Below the pieces are notes generated by a model. That model saw nothing but the letters and a program-made list of their open reading frames with translations, was not told the DNA's origin and searched no databases. Shown one piece after another: positions 36,349-45,827 of a DNA stretch of 64,000 nt (the stretch's first letter is position 1; every line of letters begins with the position of its first letter). The DNA is from Carboxylicivirga litoralis. GTDB taxonomy: Bacteria > Bacteroidota > Bacteroidia > Bacteroidales > Marinilabiliaceae. Where the stretch lies: positions 62,001 through 126,000 of the forward strand of contig NZ_JAFMVC010000010.1 in assembly GCF_025499605.1 (NCBI RefSeq), read 5' to 3'. Position numbers and translations under genes: made by a program.

Positions 36349-37599
36349 TTAGTTTAGTACTACTACTTCATTATCACCAAAAATTTCATATCCCGAAGTT
36401 ATCACTTCTTCGCCCGGATTCAAGCCGTCCAACACCTCAAAGTATTTTGGATTTTGGCGACCAATGGTTACTTCACGTTTGTAGGCTGCAGTGCGATCGT
36501 TGTTGAGCACAAATACCCACTGGCCTCCTGTGCTTTGAAAAAAACTGCCGCGCGACAACAGAACAGCCTTATTGGAGTTACCCAATTCAAGTTTTACATG
36601 GCTGGTTTGCCCAATACGTAACTGCTGATTATTAGCATTATCAAACTCTAGGTCAACTGTAAAACGACCATCCACTACTTCGGCATATATTTTACTAACG
36701 ATTGCTTCAATTTGTCCGGTTGGGAATTTACAGCTTGCCCTAAGCCCCTTCTTAACCCGTGAAATGTAATGCTCGTCCACTTCTGCCTTTAACTTGAACC
36801 GCTCCAGGATATTGACCTTACCTATGCGCGTTCCGTAGTTAATTACCTGCCCTTCTTCTAAATTCAACGATGCCAGTTGGCCATTAACGGGTGCTTTAAT
36901 GGTTAAGTTATCTAAACGCTGACGGATAATACCTTGGTTTTCCTCCATTCGAACTGCCGAACTCTCAAGTGTCTCAATCTGAATACCTCGATAAATCGAG
37001 TCACGCTTAAAACTTTCTTTCAACAAATTCATTTGTCGGTAGGAGGCTTCGTAGCTGGTTTTATCCTTTAAATACTCATCCTCCGAAATCAGGCCTTCTT
37101 TGAAAAATTCACACGCATTAGCGTATTTACGCTTCTGAATAAATAAATCGCCTTCGAGCTGAACGATCTGATTTTGCAGCTCCATAGCGTTCATTTCCAT
37201 TTGCAGTCGAGCAGTTCTTAATTCATTAATAGCCCGCGCTACGTTGGCTTCATTATTTGATATTTCCAAAATCAGGTTGGTATTACTTAACTCGGCAATG
37301 GCATCTCCTTCCTGCACCATACTTCCTTCTTCCAGTAAGATCTTTTCTACACGTCCACCTTCGATGGCATCCAGATAGATAGTTTTAATAGGCTCAACAG
37401 TTGCCGTTACACTAATATAATCCTGAAAATTATCTTGCAAAACCGTTGATATCGTTAATCGTTCACTATCCATTTTTACCTGGCTACGATGGTCGGCAAA
37501 AGCAATAAAGTAAATGCACCATCCTACAAAAATTAATGCGGCAATCAACCACTTTAAGTTTTTCTTCCACCAAGGCTTCTTTTGTATTAGTCTATCCAT
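36349..37599 (-). CDS. efflux membrane-fusion (HlyD/MacA-type) protein
   Basis: The product has 416 residues. One N-terminal membrane helix (about 16-34) is followed by a lipoyl-like half (VEKILLEEGSMVQEGDAIAEL), a long coiled coil (about 110-220), the returning lipoyl half (IKAPVNGQLASLNLEEGQVI) and beta-barrel domains up to LNPGEEVITSGYEIFGDNEV. Fusion proteins link inner-membrane MacB-type transporters to an outer-membrane channel; no TolC-like gene lies in the window. It is the first gene of the export operon, just downstream of a sigma-54-type promoter. Confidence 0.93.
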   Translation of the reverse strand: MDRLIQKKPWWKKNLKWLIAALIFVGWCIYFIAFADHRSQVKMDSERLTISTVLQDNFQDYISVTATVEPIKTIYLDAIEGGRVEKILLEEGSMVQEGDAIAELSNTNLILEISNNEANVARAINELRTARLQMEMNAMELQNQIVQLEGDLFIQKRKYANACEFFKEGLISEDEYLKDKTSYEASYRQMNLLKESFKRDSIYRGIQIETLESSAVRMEENQGIIRQRLDNLTIKAPVNGQLASLNLEEGQVINYGTRIGKVNILERFKLKAEVDEHYISRVKKGLRASCKFPTGQIEAIVSKIYAEVVDGRFTVDLEFDNANNQQLRIGQTSHVKLELGNSNKAVLLSRGSFFQSTGGQWVFVLNNDRTAAYKREVTIGRQNPKYFEVLDGLNPGEEVITSGYEIFGDNEVVVLN

Positions 37600-37625
37600 A
37601 ATTGTTGTCTTACATTTTTCTTTGT

Positions 37626-37640
37626 GCCAAAGCTGTGCCC
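37626..37640 (-). promoter_or_regulatory. sigma-54 promoter for the export operon
   Basis: On the minus strand the sequence is GGGCAC-AGCTT-TGGC, matching TGGCAC-N5-TTGC with GG and GC in exact 10-base spacing and only two changes. It lies 27-41 bases upstream of the fusion-protein ATG and points at it. The adjacent gene encodes a sigma-54 activator. Confidence 0.7.
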
Positions 37641-37757
37641 AAAATACTTTTGCCTGATATTCTGCACCTTACACTTCACCCTTTCTTTGATTGTGTTGGA
37701 TTATCCGACACCCATGTATGGATTTCCAACAATAAAGAAGTATTTTGTAGTTTTAAA

Positions 37758-37792
37758 TAGAGCTGACAGGTTTTGAAGACCTGTCAGCTCTA
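37758..37792. repeat. perfect 13-bp palindrome before the response regulator gene
   Basis: TAGAGCTGACAGG (37758-37770) pairs perfectly with CCTGTCAGCTCTA (37780-37792) around a 9-base loop. It ends 12 bases before the regulator ATG. No T run follows. It resembles REP-like palindromes seen in some Bacteroidota genomes, or it could be a regulatory hairpin in the leader. Confidence 0.7.
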
Positions 37793-37804
37793 AAATTCCA
37801 AACT

Positions 37805-39172
37805 ATGCCCAAAGAAGGAAACATACTTATCGTTGATGATAATAGAGAATTACTACTAGCACTTAAGCTCTATCTTAAACCTCACTTTAAACAAATAAAA
37901 ACCGAGCACAATCCCAACCGAATCAAAGAACACCTGCAAAAAGATGCTTATGATGTGGTAATGCTCGATATGAATTTTAAAGCCGGCATCAATAACGGTA
38001 ACGAAGGCTTATACTGGATGCAGGAAGTTCATCAACTAGATCCGGAGCTGGCGGTGGTGTTTATAACTGGCTACAGCGATGTGGAGCTGGCTGTGAGAGC
38101 CATAAAAAAAGGAGCAGCTGACTTTATTGAAAAATCGTGGGACGAACACAAAATCTTATCTACACTGCGTTCGGTGTTTGAGATTCAAAAATCGAAACGC
38201 GCCATCAGCGGCCTAAAGAAAAAGCAAGAGCACCTGAAAGAATGCATCAATGCCAATAATGATGTGTTTATTGGCCAGTCAGAAGCCATGCAGCAGCTTA
38301 TTCAACTCATCAATAAAGTGGCACCAACCGACGTTAACGCATTAATTTTGGGCGAAAATGGAACCGGTAAAGAAGTGATGGCACGCACCATTCATCAGCT
38401 GTCTGAACGTAAGGATGAGATGTTTGTCTCGGTTGATTTGGGTGCTATTCATGAAAACTTATTTGAAAGCGAACTATTTGGCCACAAGAAAGGTGCTTTT
38501 ACCGATGCCAAAACCGACCGAACCGGACGCTTTGAACTAGCCTCGGGAGGCACCTTGTTTTTAGATGAGATTGGCAACCTGTCGTTGAGTGCTCAGGCTA
38601 AACTGTTGGCTGCTCTTCAAAATCGTGAGATAACGCCAGTTGGCGGTTCACGTCCCATTAAAGTGGATATACGCTTGATATGCGCCACCAATATGCCACT
38701 TCAGCAAATGGTTGCCGAAGGCCGTTTTCGTGAAGATTTATTGTATCGCATCAACACCATTTCGATGGAACTACCTGCACTTCGCGACAGAAAAGAAGAC
38801 ATTGCAGGTTTGGCTGATTTTTTCCTGAATAAACAAGCCGATAAATACAATAAGGGTCAGATGTCTTTCTCAACAGATGCGATAAAAGAATTAAAAGCAC
38901 AAAGCTGGCCGGGGAACGTCAGAGAGCTTCAACATGCCATTGAAAAGGCCGTGATTCTATCAGATAAGTCAATCATTGATCCTGATGGGCTATTCTTAAA
39001 TAATCAAGCATCCAACGTTTTGGATGCCGATTGCTTTAACCTCATTGAACATGAACGATTACTAATCGAAAAAGCCATTGCCAACTGTAAAGGCAACATG
39101 AGTCAAGCGTCGAAAAAACTTGGAATCAATCGTTCTACTTTGTACGATAAAATAAAGAAGTATGAGTTATAA
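37805..39172 (+). CDS. sigma-54-dependent response regulator (NtrC family)
   Basis: The product has 455 residues. The receiver domain (about 1-125) has Asp11/Asp12 and the phospho-acceptor Asp55 in VVMLDMNF. The AAA+ domain has Walker A GENGTGKE (183-190), the sigma-54 contact loop GAFTDA (230-235, a GAFTGA variant) and Walker B GTLFLDEIG (249-257). A Fis-type helix-turn-helix (MSQASKKLGINRSTLYDKIKK) ends the protein. The kinase gene overlaps its end by 11 bases. It likely activates the divergent export operon from its sigma-54 promoter. Confidence 0.95.
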   Translation: MPKEGNILIVDDNRELLLALKLYLKPHFKQIKTEHNPNRIKEHLQKDAYDVVMLDMNFKAGINNGNEGLYWMQEVHQLDPELAVVFITGYSDVELAVRAIKKGAADFIEKSWDEHKILSTLRSVFEIQKSKRAISGLKKKQEHLKECINANNDVFIGQSEAMQQLIQLINKVAPTDVNALILGENGTGKEVMARTIHQLSERKDEMFVSVDLGAIHENLFESELFGHKKGAFTDAKTDRTGRFELASGGTLFLDEIGNLSLSAQAKLLAALQNREITPVGGSRPIKVDIRLICATNMPLQQMVAEGRFREDLLYRINTISMELPALRDRKEDIAGLADFFLNKQADKYNKGQMSFSTDAIKELKAQSWPGNVRELQHAIEKAVILSDKSIIDPDGLFLNNQASNVLDADCFNLIEHERLLIEKAIANCKGNMSQASKKLGINRSTLYDKIKKYEL

Positions 39173-40490
39173 GCATTTTTCTCTTAGCGTTATTGTGCAT
39201 GCCTGCCTTCTAGCGATTACCCCACTTATTGTTGTGCTCATATGGCCCTATGAGAAGCTTTTTGTTTTTCGTTTTTTGCTAGCGTTTATCTATATTATCC
39301 AGGTAATTAGTCTTATTCGTTTAGTTCGAAAAACCAACCGCGAGCTGGCACGCTTCATTGAATCGTTTGGTTTTGGAGATACCACTATTCACTTTCATAC
39401 CAGCGATAAGGATACTTCATTTCAGGATTTATTTCAATCGTTTAACCAGGTAGTTAAAGCATTCAGGCAATTGAAACTCGATAAAGAAAAGGAATACCTC
39501 TTTTTTGAGACTGCCTTGAAAAAAATTGGCGTTGCTATTATCGTTGTAAATGAGCATGGAAACGTAACCATGACTAATGAGGCTTTGCTACGCTTGTTAA
39601 ATATTAAATACCTCCACCGACTCGATAAGCTCAATAGTTTTAAACCCGGGCTATCAGATGAACTGATGCAATTACAGCCTAACCAGCAAAAACTGATTGA
39701 ACTGATGGTTAACAATCGAATGCTACAGGTTGCCCTAACTTCTGTTTTGATGAAAAAAGAAGATAAAATGCTTCGCTTGTTGGCTTTTCAGGATATTCGA
39801 AGTGAGATAGAACAGAAAGAACTCGAATCATGGCAGAAATTGATTCGTGTGCTCACCCATGAAGTCATGAATTCTTTAAGCCCTATCAACATCCTATCAG
39901 CAGGATTAAAAGAGCGTTTTCAAAATTCAGAAGCCCCAATCAGTATTGACGATGAAGAACAGTCAGAAATTATAGAAGGCCTGAATGCTATCCATACACG
40001 CAGCAAAGGGTTAACCAGTTTTGTAGAAAGCTATCGAAGCATGGCCGGATTGAAAAGTGCTCAAACACAGCCCTGCAACATTTATCAAATACTGTTGCGA
40101 ATTCAAGCGCTTTATGCCAAAAAAGGAAACGCATTTGAATTAACAGTCAATTGTGAAAAACAACTTAGCTACTTAGTAGATGAAAAACTATTGGAGCAAT
40201 CGCTCATTAACCTGGTAAAAAACAGTATTGAGGCTTTGGATAAACATCCGGCACACATAGCTATCTGTGCTCAAATAAAAACAAAAAAGCTACAGATAAC
40301 AATCCACGATAATGGCAAAGGTATTCCTGAGGAAGAACTCGATAAGGTATGTGTACCTTTTTACACCACCCGCCATGGCGGAAGTGGAATCGGTTTAGCT
40401 CTATCGCAACAAGTGATGCGCCTTCATGGTGGCAATCTTAAAATTCACTCTGAAATAGAAAAAGGAACCACAGTCCTTCTTAATTTTTAA
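39162..40490 (+). CDS. sensor histidine kinase
   Basis: The product has 442 residues. Two membrane helices (about 9-28 and 33-52) leave almost no periplasmic loop, so the signal is probably sensed within the membrane or by a partner. A PAS-like domain (about 115-210), the phosphorylation site His233 in RVLTHEVMNSLSP, and the ATPase boxes NLVKNSIEAL, DNGKGIPEEEL and GGSGIGLALSQQV follow. The gene overlaps the regulator gene and starts with its own ATG, indicating translational coupling. Confidence 0.95.
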   Translation: MSYKHFSLSVIVHACLLAITPLIVVLIWPYEKLFVFRFLLAFIYIIQVISLIRLVRKTNRELARFIESFGFGDTTIHFHTSDKDTSFQDLFQSFNQVVKAFRQLKLDKEKEYLFFETALKKIGVAIIVVNEHGNVTMTNEALLRLLNIKYLHRLDKLNSFKPGLSDELMQLQPNQQKLIELMVNNRMLQVALTSVLMKKEDKMLRLLAFQDIRSEIEQKELESWQKLIRVLTHEVMNSLSPINILSAGLKERFQNSEAPISIDDEEQSEIIEGLNAIHTRSKGLTSFVESYRSMAGLKSAQTQPCNIYQILLRIQALYAKKGNAFELTVNCEKQLSYLVDEKLLEQSLINLVKNSIEALDKHPAHIAICAQIKTKKLQITIHDNGKGIPEEELDKVCVPFYTTRHGGSGIGLALSQQVMRLHGGNLKIHSEIEKGTTVLLNF

Positions 40491-40568
40491 AATAAGTTTT
40501 TTTACATACCAAACTAACTAGAGGCCAGGCACAACAATAATTTCAGCATATTTTTCCATGTAAAAACA

Positions 40569-40598
40569 TTTGAATTAATGATAATTCTCCTATTTTTG
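40569..40598 (+). promoter_or_regulatory. promoter of tRNA-Trp
   Basis: TTTG (40569-40572) and TATTTTTG (40591-40598) are separated by 18 bases. The following GCATCCGCATT is shared with the tRNA-Glu promoter. Confidence 0.65.
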
Positions 40599-40636
40599 CA
40601 TCCGCATTGACAAAGGCAATGCTTTTAATATAAAAT

Positions 40637-40709
40637 ACGGGTGTAGCTCAGTTGGTAGAGCACTGGTCTCCAAAACCAGGTGTCGGGCGTTCGAGTCGCT
40701 CCTCCCGTG
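40637..40709 (+). tRNA. tRNA-Trp (CCA)
   Basis: The 73-base cloverleaf has anticodon stem CTGGT/ACCAG around loop CTCCAAA (anticodon CCA), D stem GCTC/GAGC and T arm GGGCG-TTCGAGT-CGCTC. The acceptor stem has one T-T mismatch at the sixth pair. The discriminator is G, as expected for bacterial tRNA-Trp. No CCA is encoded. Confidence 0.93.
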
Positions 40710-40716
40710 CAACTTT

Positions 40717-40741
40717 ATCCTGACTTTGGTCGGGATTTTTT
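40717..40741 (+). terminator. terminator after tRNA-Trp
   Basis: ATCCTGAC and GTCGGGAT (one G-U) pair around TTTG and lead into a run of six T. Confidence 0.8.
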
Positions 40742-40794
40742 GTTTAAAGTCCTGAGCTTTATGATATCAATAAAGTTTCTATCTTTATGCAACT

Positions 40795-40884
<90 letters not shown>

Positions 40885-40889
40885 CTTCC

Positions 40890-40923
40890 AAAAAAAAGCC
40901 ATGCAACAAAATTGTTACATGGC
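40890..40923 (-). terminator. terminator of the polysaccharide utilisation operon
   Basis: On the minus strand GCCATG and CATGGC pair, with an inner AAC/GTT stem, and eight T follow. It lies 32 bases after the GH97 stop codon and borders tRNA-Ser. Confidence 0.8.
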
Positions 40924-40954
40924 ACATGAAAATCTGATAATTATAATTGAGAAT

Positions 40955-43000
40955 CTATTGCTGTAGCGGACTTAGTCTTATTGCTACTCCTCCTCCTTTA
41001 GCAAGGTTTATTTTTAGCTTTCCGGTATTATCTACCTGCTTATTTTCAATGATTATCGGATAAGGATTTGTTTTATAATCCGCCCCTTTCCCATCGCGGT
41101 ATATTTCGGCCGTATATTGTTTTGCTTCATCCAGGAATGATAAATCAACAGATAATTGTCGTTCATTTTCATCGCTTATCGCTCCTACATACCAGTCTTC
41201 TGAATCCCAATCTTTACGGGCGGTTATAACATAATCACCGATAACCGCATCCAACACTTTTGTATTGCTCCAGATGGCTGGCACTTGTTTAACAAACTCA
41301 AAGGCCGGTTTCCCAATATAGTTTTCGGGCAAATCAGACGCCATCTGCTGAGGACTAAAAATAATGACATACATGGCCAATTGCTTTGCCAGAGTGGTTT
41401 GTACCTTGGCATTATTTGGCGTTTGATAGTCAAAATCGAAGGTTCCCGGTGTGAAATCAAAAGGTCCGGCTAACATCCTGGTGAAAGGCATAATGGTAGT
41501 ATGCTCGGGTGTATTACCACCATCGGCCGACCAGGCATCATATTCCTGCCCTCTTGCACCTTCCTGTGTCATTAAATTCGGATACGTGCGTTGAAGACCT
41601 GTGCCTTTAACCGGCTCGTGGTTATCAATCATGATCTGATATCTGGCAGCTGTTTCAATAACTTTACGGTAATGACGAACACCAAACTGACTATCGTGCC
41701 ATTCTTTGCCATCTAAATATTTGTTGACATATCCCGTTTTAACCGCATTGACGCCATTTTTATGATACAATTTAAAGGCATCCTCCATTTGTGCTTCGTA
41801 GTTGCTTACCGCACCCGCTGTTTCGTGATGCCCGATTAAGCGCACATTTTTTGAGGCGGCATATCGACACACCTCCTCCAGGTCAAAATCGGGATAAGCT
41901 TTTGTAAAACTGAAATTTTCACCATTGGAAGCCCAATCGCCATCCCATCCATAATTCCAGCCCTCAACTAATACGCCATCAAAACCATTTTCGTTGGCAA
42001 AATCAATATATCTTTTGGTATTTTCGGTTGTTGCACCGTGTTTAGGCCCCTGTCCCCAGGTATATTTTTCCAGATGCATTCCCCACCAAATTCCAATGTA
42101 TTTCGATGGCTCAATCCACGATACATCCTCCAAGACACATGGCTCGTTTAAATTAAGCGTGATGGTGGCGGTGGCAACATCACCCGGATTATCGCCGATG
42201 ATAACGGTGCGCCAGGGCGATGTAAATGGCGTTTGTGCATACACCTTAACACCGTTACTCCATGGCACCAACTCACTGATATATTGTTTTTCAGTTGTTT
42301 GGCGCAAAGTCATTGATGCGAAGTCGGTCAGGTTAGCCTCATGAATGGCAAAAAAAGTACCATCGTTGGTTTCAAACGTGGCCGGCGTATTGATTGTATC
42401 TGTTTCTCCAATTTTATTTTTTCGATAATAGCTTTCGTAGTAACTATTCTCCGAATGTACCGGCATCCACCACACATCGTGTTCCTTTGCAAACGTAAAC
42501 TCGGTGGTTTCATCGGCTATCATGACACTGTCCAGTTGTTCTTGTTTCGGAAATTCATAACGAAAACCAACACCATCGTTAAACACTCTGAAAACAATAT
42601 TCATTAAGCGATTGGCGCCTGATTCTTCCTGAAGCTTAATCGTTAACTCGCTATGGTTATCCACCACTTCTTTAAACTCACCCCAAGGTTGTTCCCATGT
42701 CTGATTTTTTGAATCTCTTTCAACTGCAACAATCTTAAAATTCCCTGTTAAGTCATCCTGATCAATCAGTTGGAACCCCATCTTTGAATCCAGCAATAAA
42801 GGCTGTTGCGCTTTTTGGATATTGTAATAAGGTATTCCCTGCTTTAATTTAAACTCCACTTGCAGGTTGCCATCGGGTGACGTCACCACTTCATTCGGTT
42901 TACTGCATGACATCAGGACCACCACTAATAACCACAGGCAGGCTATTGTCTTCAAATATTTCACGCATGTTATTTTATCGGTTAATAATAATTTAGTCAT
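40955..43000 (-). CDS. GH97 family alpha-glucosidase (SusB-like)
   Basis: The product has up to 681 residues; a GTG at 42964 is an alternative start closer to the lipoprotein signal (LLVVVLMSC). The GH97 core shows VSWIEPSKYIGIWWGMHLEK, FDGVLVEGWNYGWDGDW and IMIDNHEPVKGTGLQRTYPN, with QEGARGQEYDAW after it. At the retaining-enzyme nucleophile position the motif reads VKTGYV (Gly instead of Asp), which suggests an inverting alpha-glucosidase like SusB. Its ATG overlaps the stop of the previous gene (ATGACTAA), so translation is probably coupled. It is the last gene of the PUL. Confidence 0.92.
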   Translation of the reverse strand: MTKLLLTDKITCVKYLKTIACLWLLVVVLMSCSKPNEVVTSPDGNLQVEFKLKQGIPYYNIQKAQQPLLLDSKMGFQLIDQDDLTGNFKIVAVERDSKNQTWEQPWGEFKEVVDNHSELTIKLQEESGANRLMNIVFRVFNDGVGFRYEFPKQEQLDSVMIADETTEFTFAKEHDVWWMPVHSENSYYESYYRKNKIGETDTINTPATFETNDGTFFAIHEANLTDFASMTLRQTTEKQYISELVPWSNGVKVYAQTPFTSPWRTVIIGDNPGDVATATITLNLNEPCVLEDVSWIEPSKYIGIWWGMHLEKYTWGQGPKHGATTENTKRYIDFANENGFDGVLVEGWNYGWDGDWASNGENFSFTKAYPDFDLEEVCRYAASKNVRLIGHHETAGAVSNYEAQMEDAFKLYHKNGVNAVKTGYVNKYLDGKEWHDSQFGVRHYRKVIETAARYQIMIDNHEPVKGTGLQRTYPNLMTQEGARGQEYDAWSADGGNTPEHTTIMPFTRMLAGPFDFTPGTFDFDYQTPNNAKVQTTLAKQLAMYVIIFSPQQMASDLPENYIGKPAFEFVKQVPAIWSNTKVLDAVIGDYVITARKDWDSEDWYVGAISDENERQLSVDLSFLDEAKQYTAEIYRDGKGADYKTNPYPIIIENKQVDNTGKLKINLAKGGGVAIRLSPLQQ

Positions 43001-44243
43001 CCCCCAACTCGTTTAATAGTGATAAAGCTTTATCTGTTTGCACCGAAACCAGATAGTAAAAAACCTGATCCAGCTTTTTCTGCACAGTAGCATCGCCGCT
43101 ATACTTTTTTCGATATTGATACAAAGTGTGGATATCTTCAAAAATGGATTGCTGATCAGTGACACCCGTATAAGCCTTTATTTTCTCAATAAAGCTATAA
43201 CCGAATTCATCAGTGGGTTCAAACATGGTTCCTTCGCCAAAGTCATTCCAGGTAATTAATTGCAGATAATCAACATCGGCATCAAGCGCCAAATCTAATG
43301 TTTCATCCAGCGTTGCACCATTTTGATGATCGATTGTCCAGCCAATTTCGGATCCCCATCCACCTTCTTCGTAAAAATCATGAAAGCCTGGATAGGCAGA
43401 ACCCATGGCTACATTTAACTGCGAATATCTGTTGGTATAAAAATCGCTTAAATGGTCATTATCTTGGTAAACCCAGGCATACTCGCCATCGGCATTATCA
43501 CCTGCATCGGCCGATTCATTCCATAAAGTCAAGAAAGTTGGCTGCTTGGAAAACACACTAAAAACATTGGTCCAGTTATCAGGACTCTGCAAAGTAATCG
43601 GGCCAAAAACCATTAAAAGCGGTTGATTATTAATCTGAATGTAAGCATCCTGATTAAAGTGATTTGCCTCTAAATACCGCATATCGGTTTTGGCTGCACT
43701 TTCATTGGTAACTGCCATTCCGGCATTTACCACTTCAGGCAATGTTCTGTCCTCATAAACAAAGGCATATTTTAAACCAACCTCATCCATTAAATCAATA
43801 ACAGCCTGCGTATTTTCATCAACAATGGCATAATCATTTACATCATAGGTACCGTACCAGTCGAACAGCAAGCCATCAATACCAGAATATTTCATTAATA
43901 GCAAATGATACTCAATCACATCTTTATCGCCCGAATGATAGGGGCCAATTAACGGATAATAATGAGACGCTATGTCTCTTTTTCCTTCGACTATGTTGTC
44001 TGGATTTTGATTGGCCATGGTCCAATGAATACCCCAGGCATTGTTATCACTGCTTTCTTTCGTTTCGAACCAGGTCATATAATGCATGAACACCTCCGTT
44101 GAATTGGTCTTTTGTATCGGAACCGGGTCGAACTTCTCTAACTCATCCGTTTTTGATGGCGAATTGCCATCATCACTTGAGCATCCCAACACCAGCGCTG
44201 CAACAACCATTAAGGCCAAATAAACAATTCTCATCAAGCTCAT
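42993..44243 (-). CDS. GH71/GH99-like glycosidase, lipoprotein
   Basis: The product has 416 residues with a lipoprotein signal (ALMVVAALVLGC). Segments typical of GH99-like and related GH71 proteins are FMHYMTWFETKES, LIGPYHSGDKDVIEYHLLLM, IDGLLFDWYG and the late LQLITWNDFGEGTMFEPT, where acidic residues should be catalytic. GH99 enzymes cleave alpha-mannosides inside chains and GH71 enzymes cleave alpha-1,3-glucans. In a cluster with GH97, an alpha-glucan target seems at least as likely. A helical C-terminal extension (IFEDIHTLYQYRKKYSG) is unusual. Confidence 0.75.
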   Translation of the reverse strand: MSLMRIVYLALMVVAALVLGCSSDDGNSPSKTDELEKFDPVPIQKTNSTEVFMHYMTWFETKESSDNNAWGIHWTMANQNPDNIVEGKRDIASHYYPLIGPYHSGDKDVIEYHLLLMKYSGIDGLLFDWYGTYDVNDYAIVDENTQAVIDLMDEVGLKYAFVYEDRTLPEVVNAGMAVTNESAAKTDMRYLEANHFNQDAYIQINNQPLLMVFGPITLQSPDNWTNVFSVFSKQPTFLTLWNESADAGDNADGEYAWVYQDNDHLSDFYTNRYSQLNVAMGSAYPGFHDFYEEGGWGSEIGWTIDHQNGATLDETLDLALDADVDYLQLITWNDFGEGTMFEPTDEFGYSFIEKIKAYTGVTDQQSIFEDIHTLYQYRKKYSGDATVQKKLDQVFYYLVSVQTDKALSLLNELGDD

Positions 44244-44299
44244 ATTTTAAATTAATAATCGACCAATCCGGCGCTTTGCCGGACCGGTCGATATGCGAA

Positions 44300-45802
44300 T
44301 TAATAACCAGGGTTTTGTTGTAAAGAAGGATTCTTATCTAATTCGGTTTGAGGAATCGGATAAATGGCAGTATAAGCTTCATTGGCCTCTTTGCTCCACC
44401 AGGGTTCAAAATAGGTTCCGAAACGAATATTCACCGTGCGTCGGGTGCCTTCAAAAACAAACTCGCGCAACCACTCATCATCCAGAAAATCCATATCAAT
44501 GGTTGAAGGTGTTTCAATCCCGGCGCGTGTACAAATCTGTTCTATAAACGGACGTGCCAAATCAGCTGACCCCAGACGCACATAACATTCAGCCTGCATC
44601 ATCAAAATCTCGGCATAACGAATTAACACCCAGTCATGGTCGCGCTCCCATTGTTCACCTGCTTTTACCTCATATTTATGCAGTCGAACGCCTTCATTGT
44701 CTTTGGCATTTTCAAAATCCCCGATTTCCTCCGTATAAATTAGTGGCTCGCCATTATCCATAATAATCACTGAACCGGTGCCTTTATGAATCTGATCGCC
44801 AGCCAACATGCTTTCTTTACGGCGATCGATATCTTCAAACATGGAGTAGACACCAGGCTGGGCACAGATACCATTACCACACCAGGGATAATCACCAGTG
44901 GATGATACGGTGTATTTATGCTCATAATGGAAAGTCATGGAATGAAGGTAATTACCTACAGTACCCTCTTTATGATCGTAAGGGATAACAAAGATATTTT
45001 CCTGAGATACCTGATTCTCCGTTAAGAAGTTCGTGAAATAATCAGGCTCTATAATGTAACCCGTTACTTTTTCACAAGCCTCAATACAGTCCTGCCAACG
45101 TGCTTCGCCAATGTAAACTTCAGAATTGATGTACAAGCGTGCCAGCATGGCGTTAACCACGTTCTGAGTCATACGACCATAAATCACCTCTTCAGACAGA
45201 TACGGCAATGACTCCTTAAATTCCTTCTCAACAAATTCATATACTTCTTTACGAGTGGAATTGGGCAAATTGGCATCAGCACCAAACTCAATGCTTAAAG
45301 GTACGTTGCCAAACATATCGAGCAACTGATAATAGTAATAGGCTCTTAGTGAACGTAATTCTGCCAGAACCGAGTTTTTAGCTTCTTCACCCATTTCGGC
45401 TGATTCGATGGTAAAAATCTTTTCGTTGATTTTATTAATGCCTAAGTAACAGTATCTCCATGCACTAAGTAACATGACGTTATCAGACTCCCAGGCATGC
45501 TGTTGTGCCTGAATGTATCGACCTCCATCTCTCCAGTTGGTTCCCCTTGCCGGTATACACGCCTCATCGGAACTACATTCGTTTAAAAAGAACACATATT
45601 CGCACGTTGGGTACGAAATAGAAATGTCATCATTGGTGCCACGCAAGGTTGCATAGGCTCCACCTACCAAGGTACTTATCTCGCTTGATGTTTGGCCATA
45701 ATCTTTTGATTCAACCTGACTATACAGCGTCTCATCCAGATTGGTGCACGACACGCTAATAAGTACAAGGGCTAAAAAGGCGGCTATAATATTTAGCTTC
45801 AT
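44300..45802 (-). CDS. SusD/RagB family glycan-binding lipoprotein
   Basis: The product has 500 residues with lipoprotein signal (LVLISVSC, Cys19). The SusD fold is seen in the tetratricopeptide-like helices (LLSAWRYCYLGINKINEKIF, SLRAYYYYQLLDMFGNVPLS) and the C-terminal RYAEILMMQAECYVRLGS, FVFEGTRRTVNIRFGTYFEP and PIPQTELDKNPSLQQNPGY. It caps the SusC barrel and binds the glycan at the cell surface. The SusC gene lies 25 bases upstream in the same operon. Confidence 0.95.
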   Translation of the reverse strand: MKLNIIAAFLALVLISVSCTNLDETLYSQVESKDYGQTSSEISTLVGGAYATLRGTNDDISISYPTCEYVFFLNECSSDEACIPARGTNWRDGGRYIQAQQHAWESDNVMLLSAWRYCYLGINKINEKIFTIESAEMGEEAKNSVLAELRSLRAYYYYQLLDMFGNVPLSIEFGADANLPNSTRKEVYEFVEKEFKESLPYLSEEVIYGRMTQNVVNAMLARLYINSEVYIGEARWQDCIEACEKVTGYIIEPDYFTNFLTENQVSQENIFVIPYDHKEGTVGNYLHSMTFHYEHKYTVSSTGDYPWCGNGICAQPGVYSMFEDIDRRKESMLAGDQIHKGTGSVIIMDNGEPLIYTEEIGDFENAKDNEGVRLHKYEVKAGEQWERDHDWVLIRYAEILMMQAECYVRLGSADLARPFIEQICTRAGIETPSTIDMDFLDDEWLREFVFEGTRRTVNIRFGTYFEPWWSKEANEAYTAIYPIPQTELDKNPSLQQNPGY

Positions 45803-45827
45803 AATTTCTGTTTTTAAAAGTTTCGAT

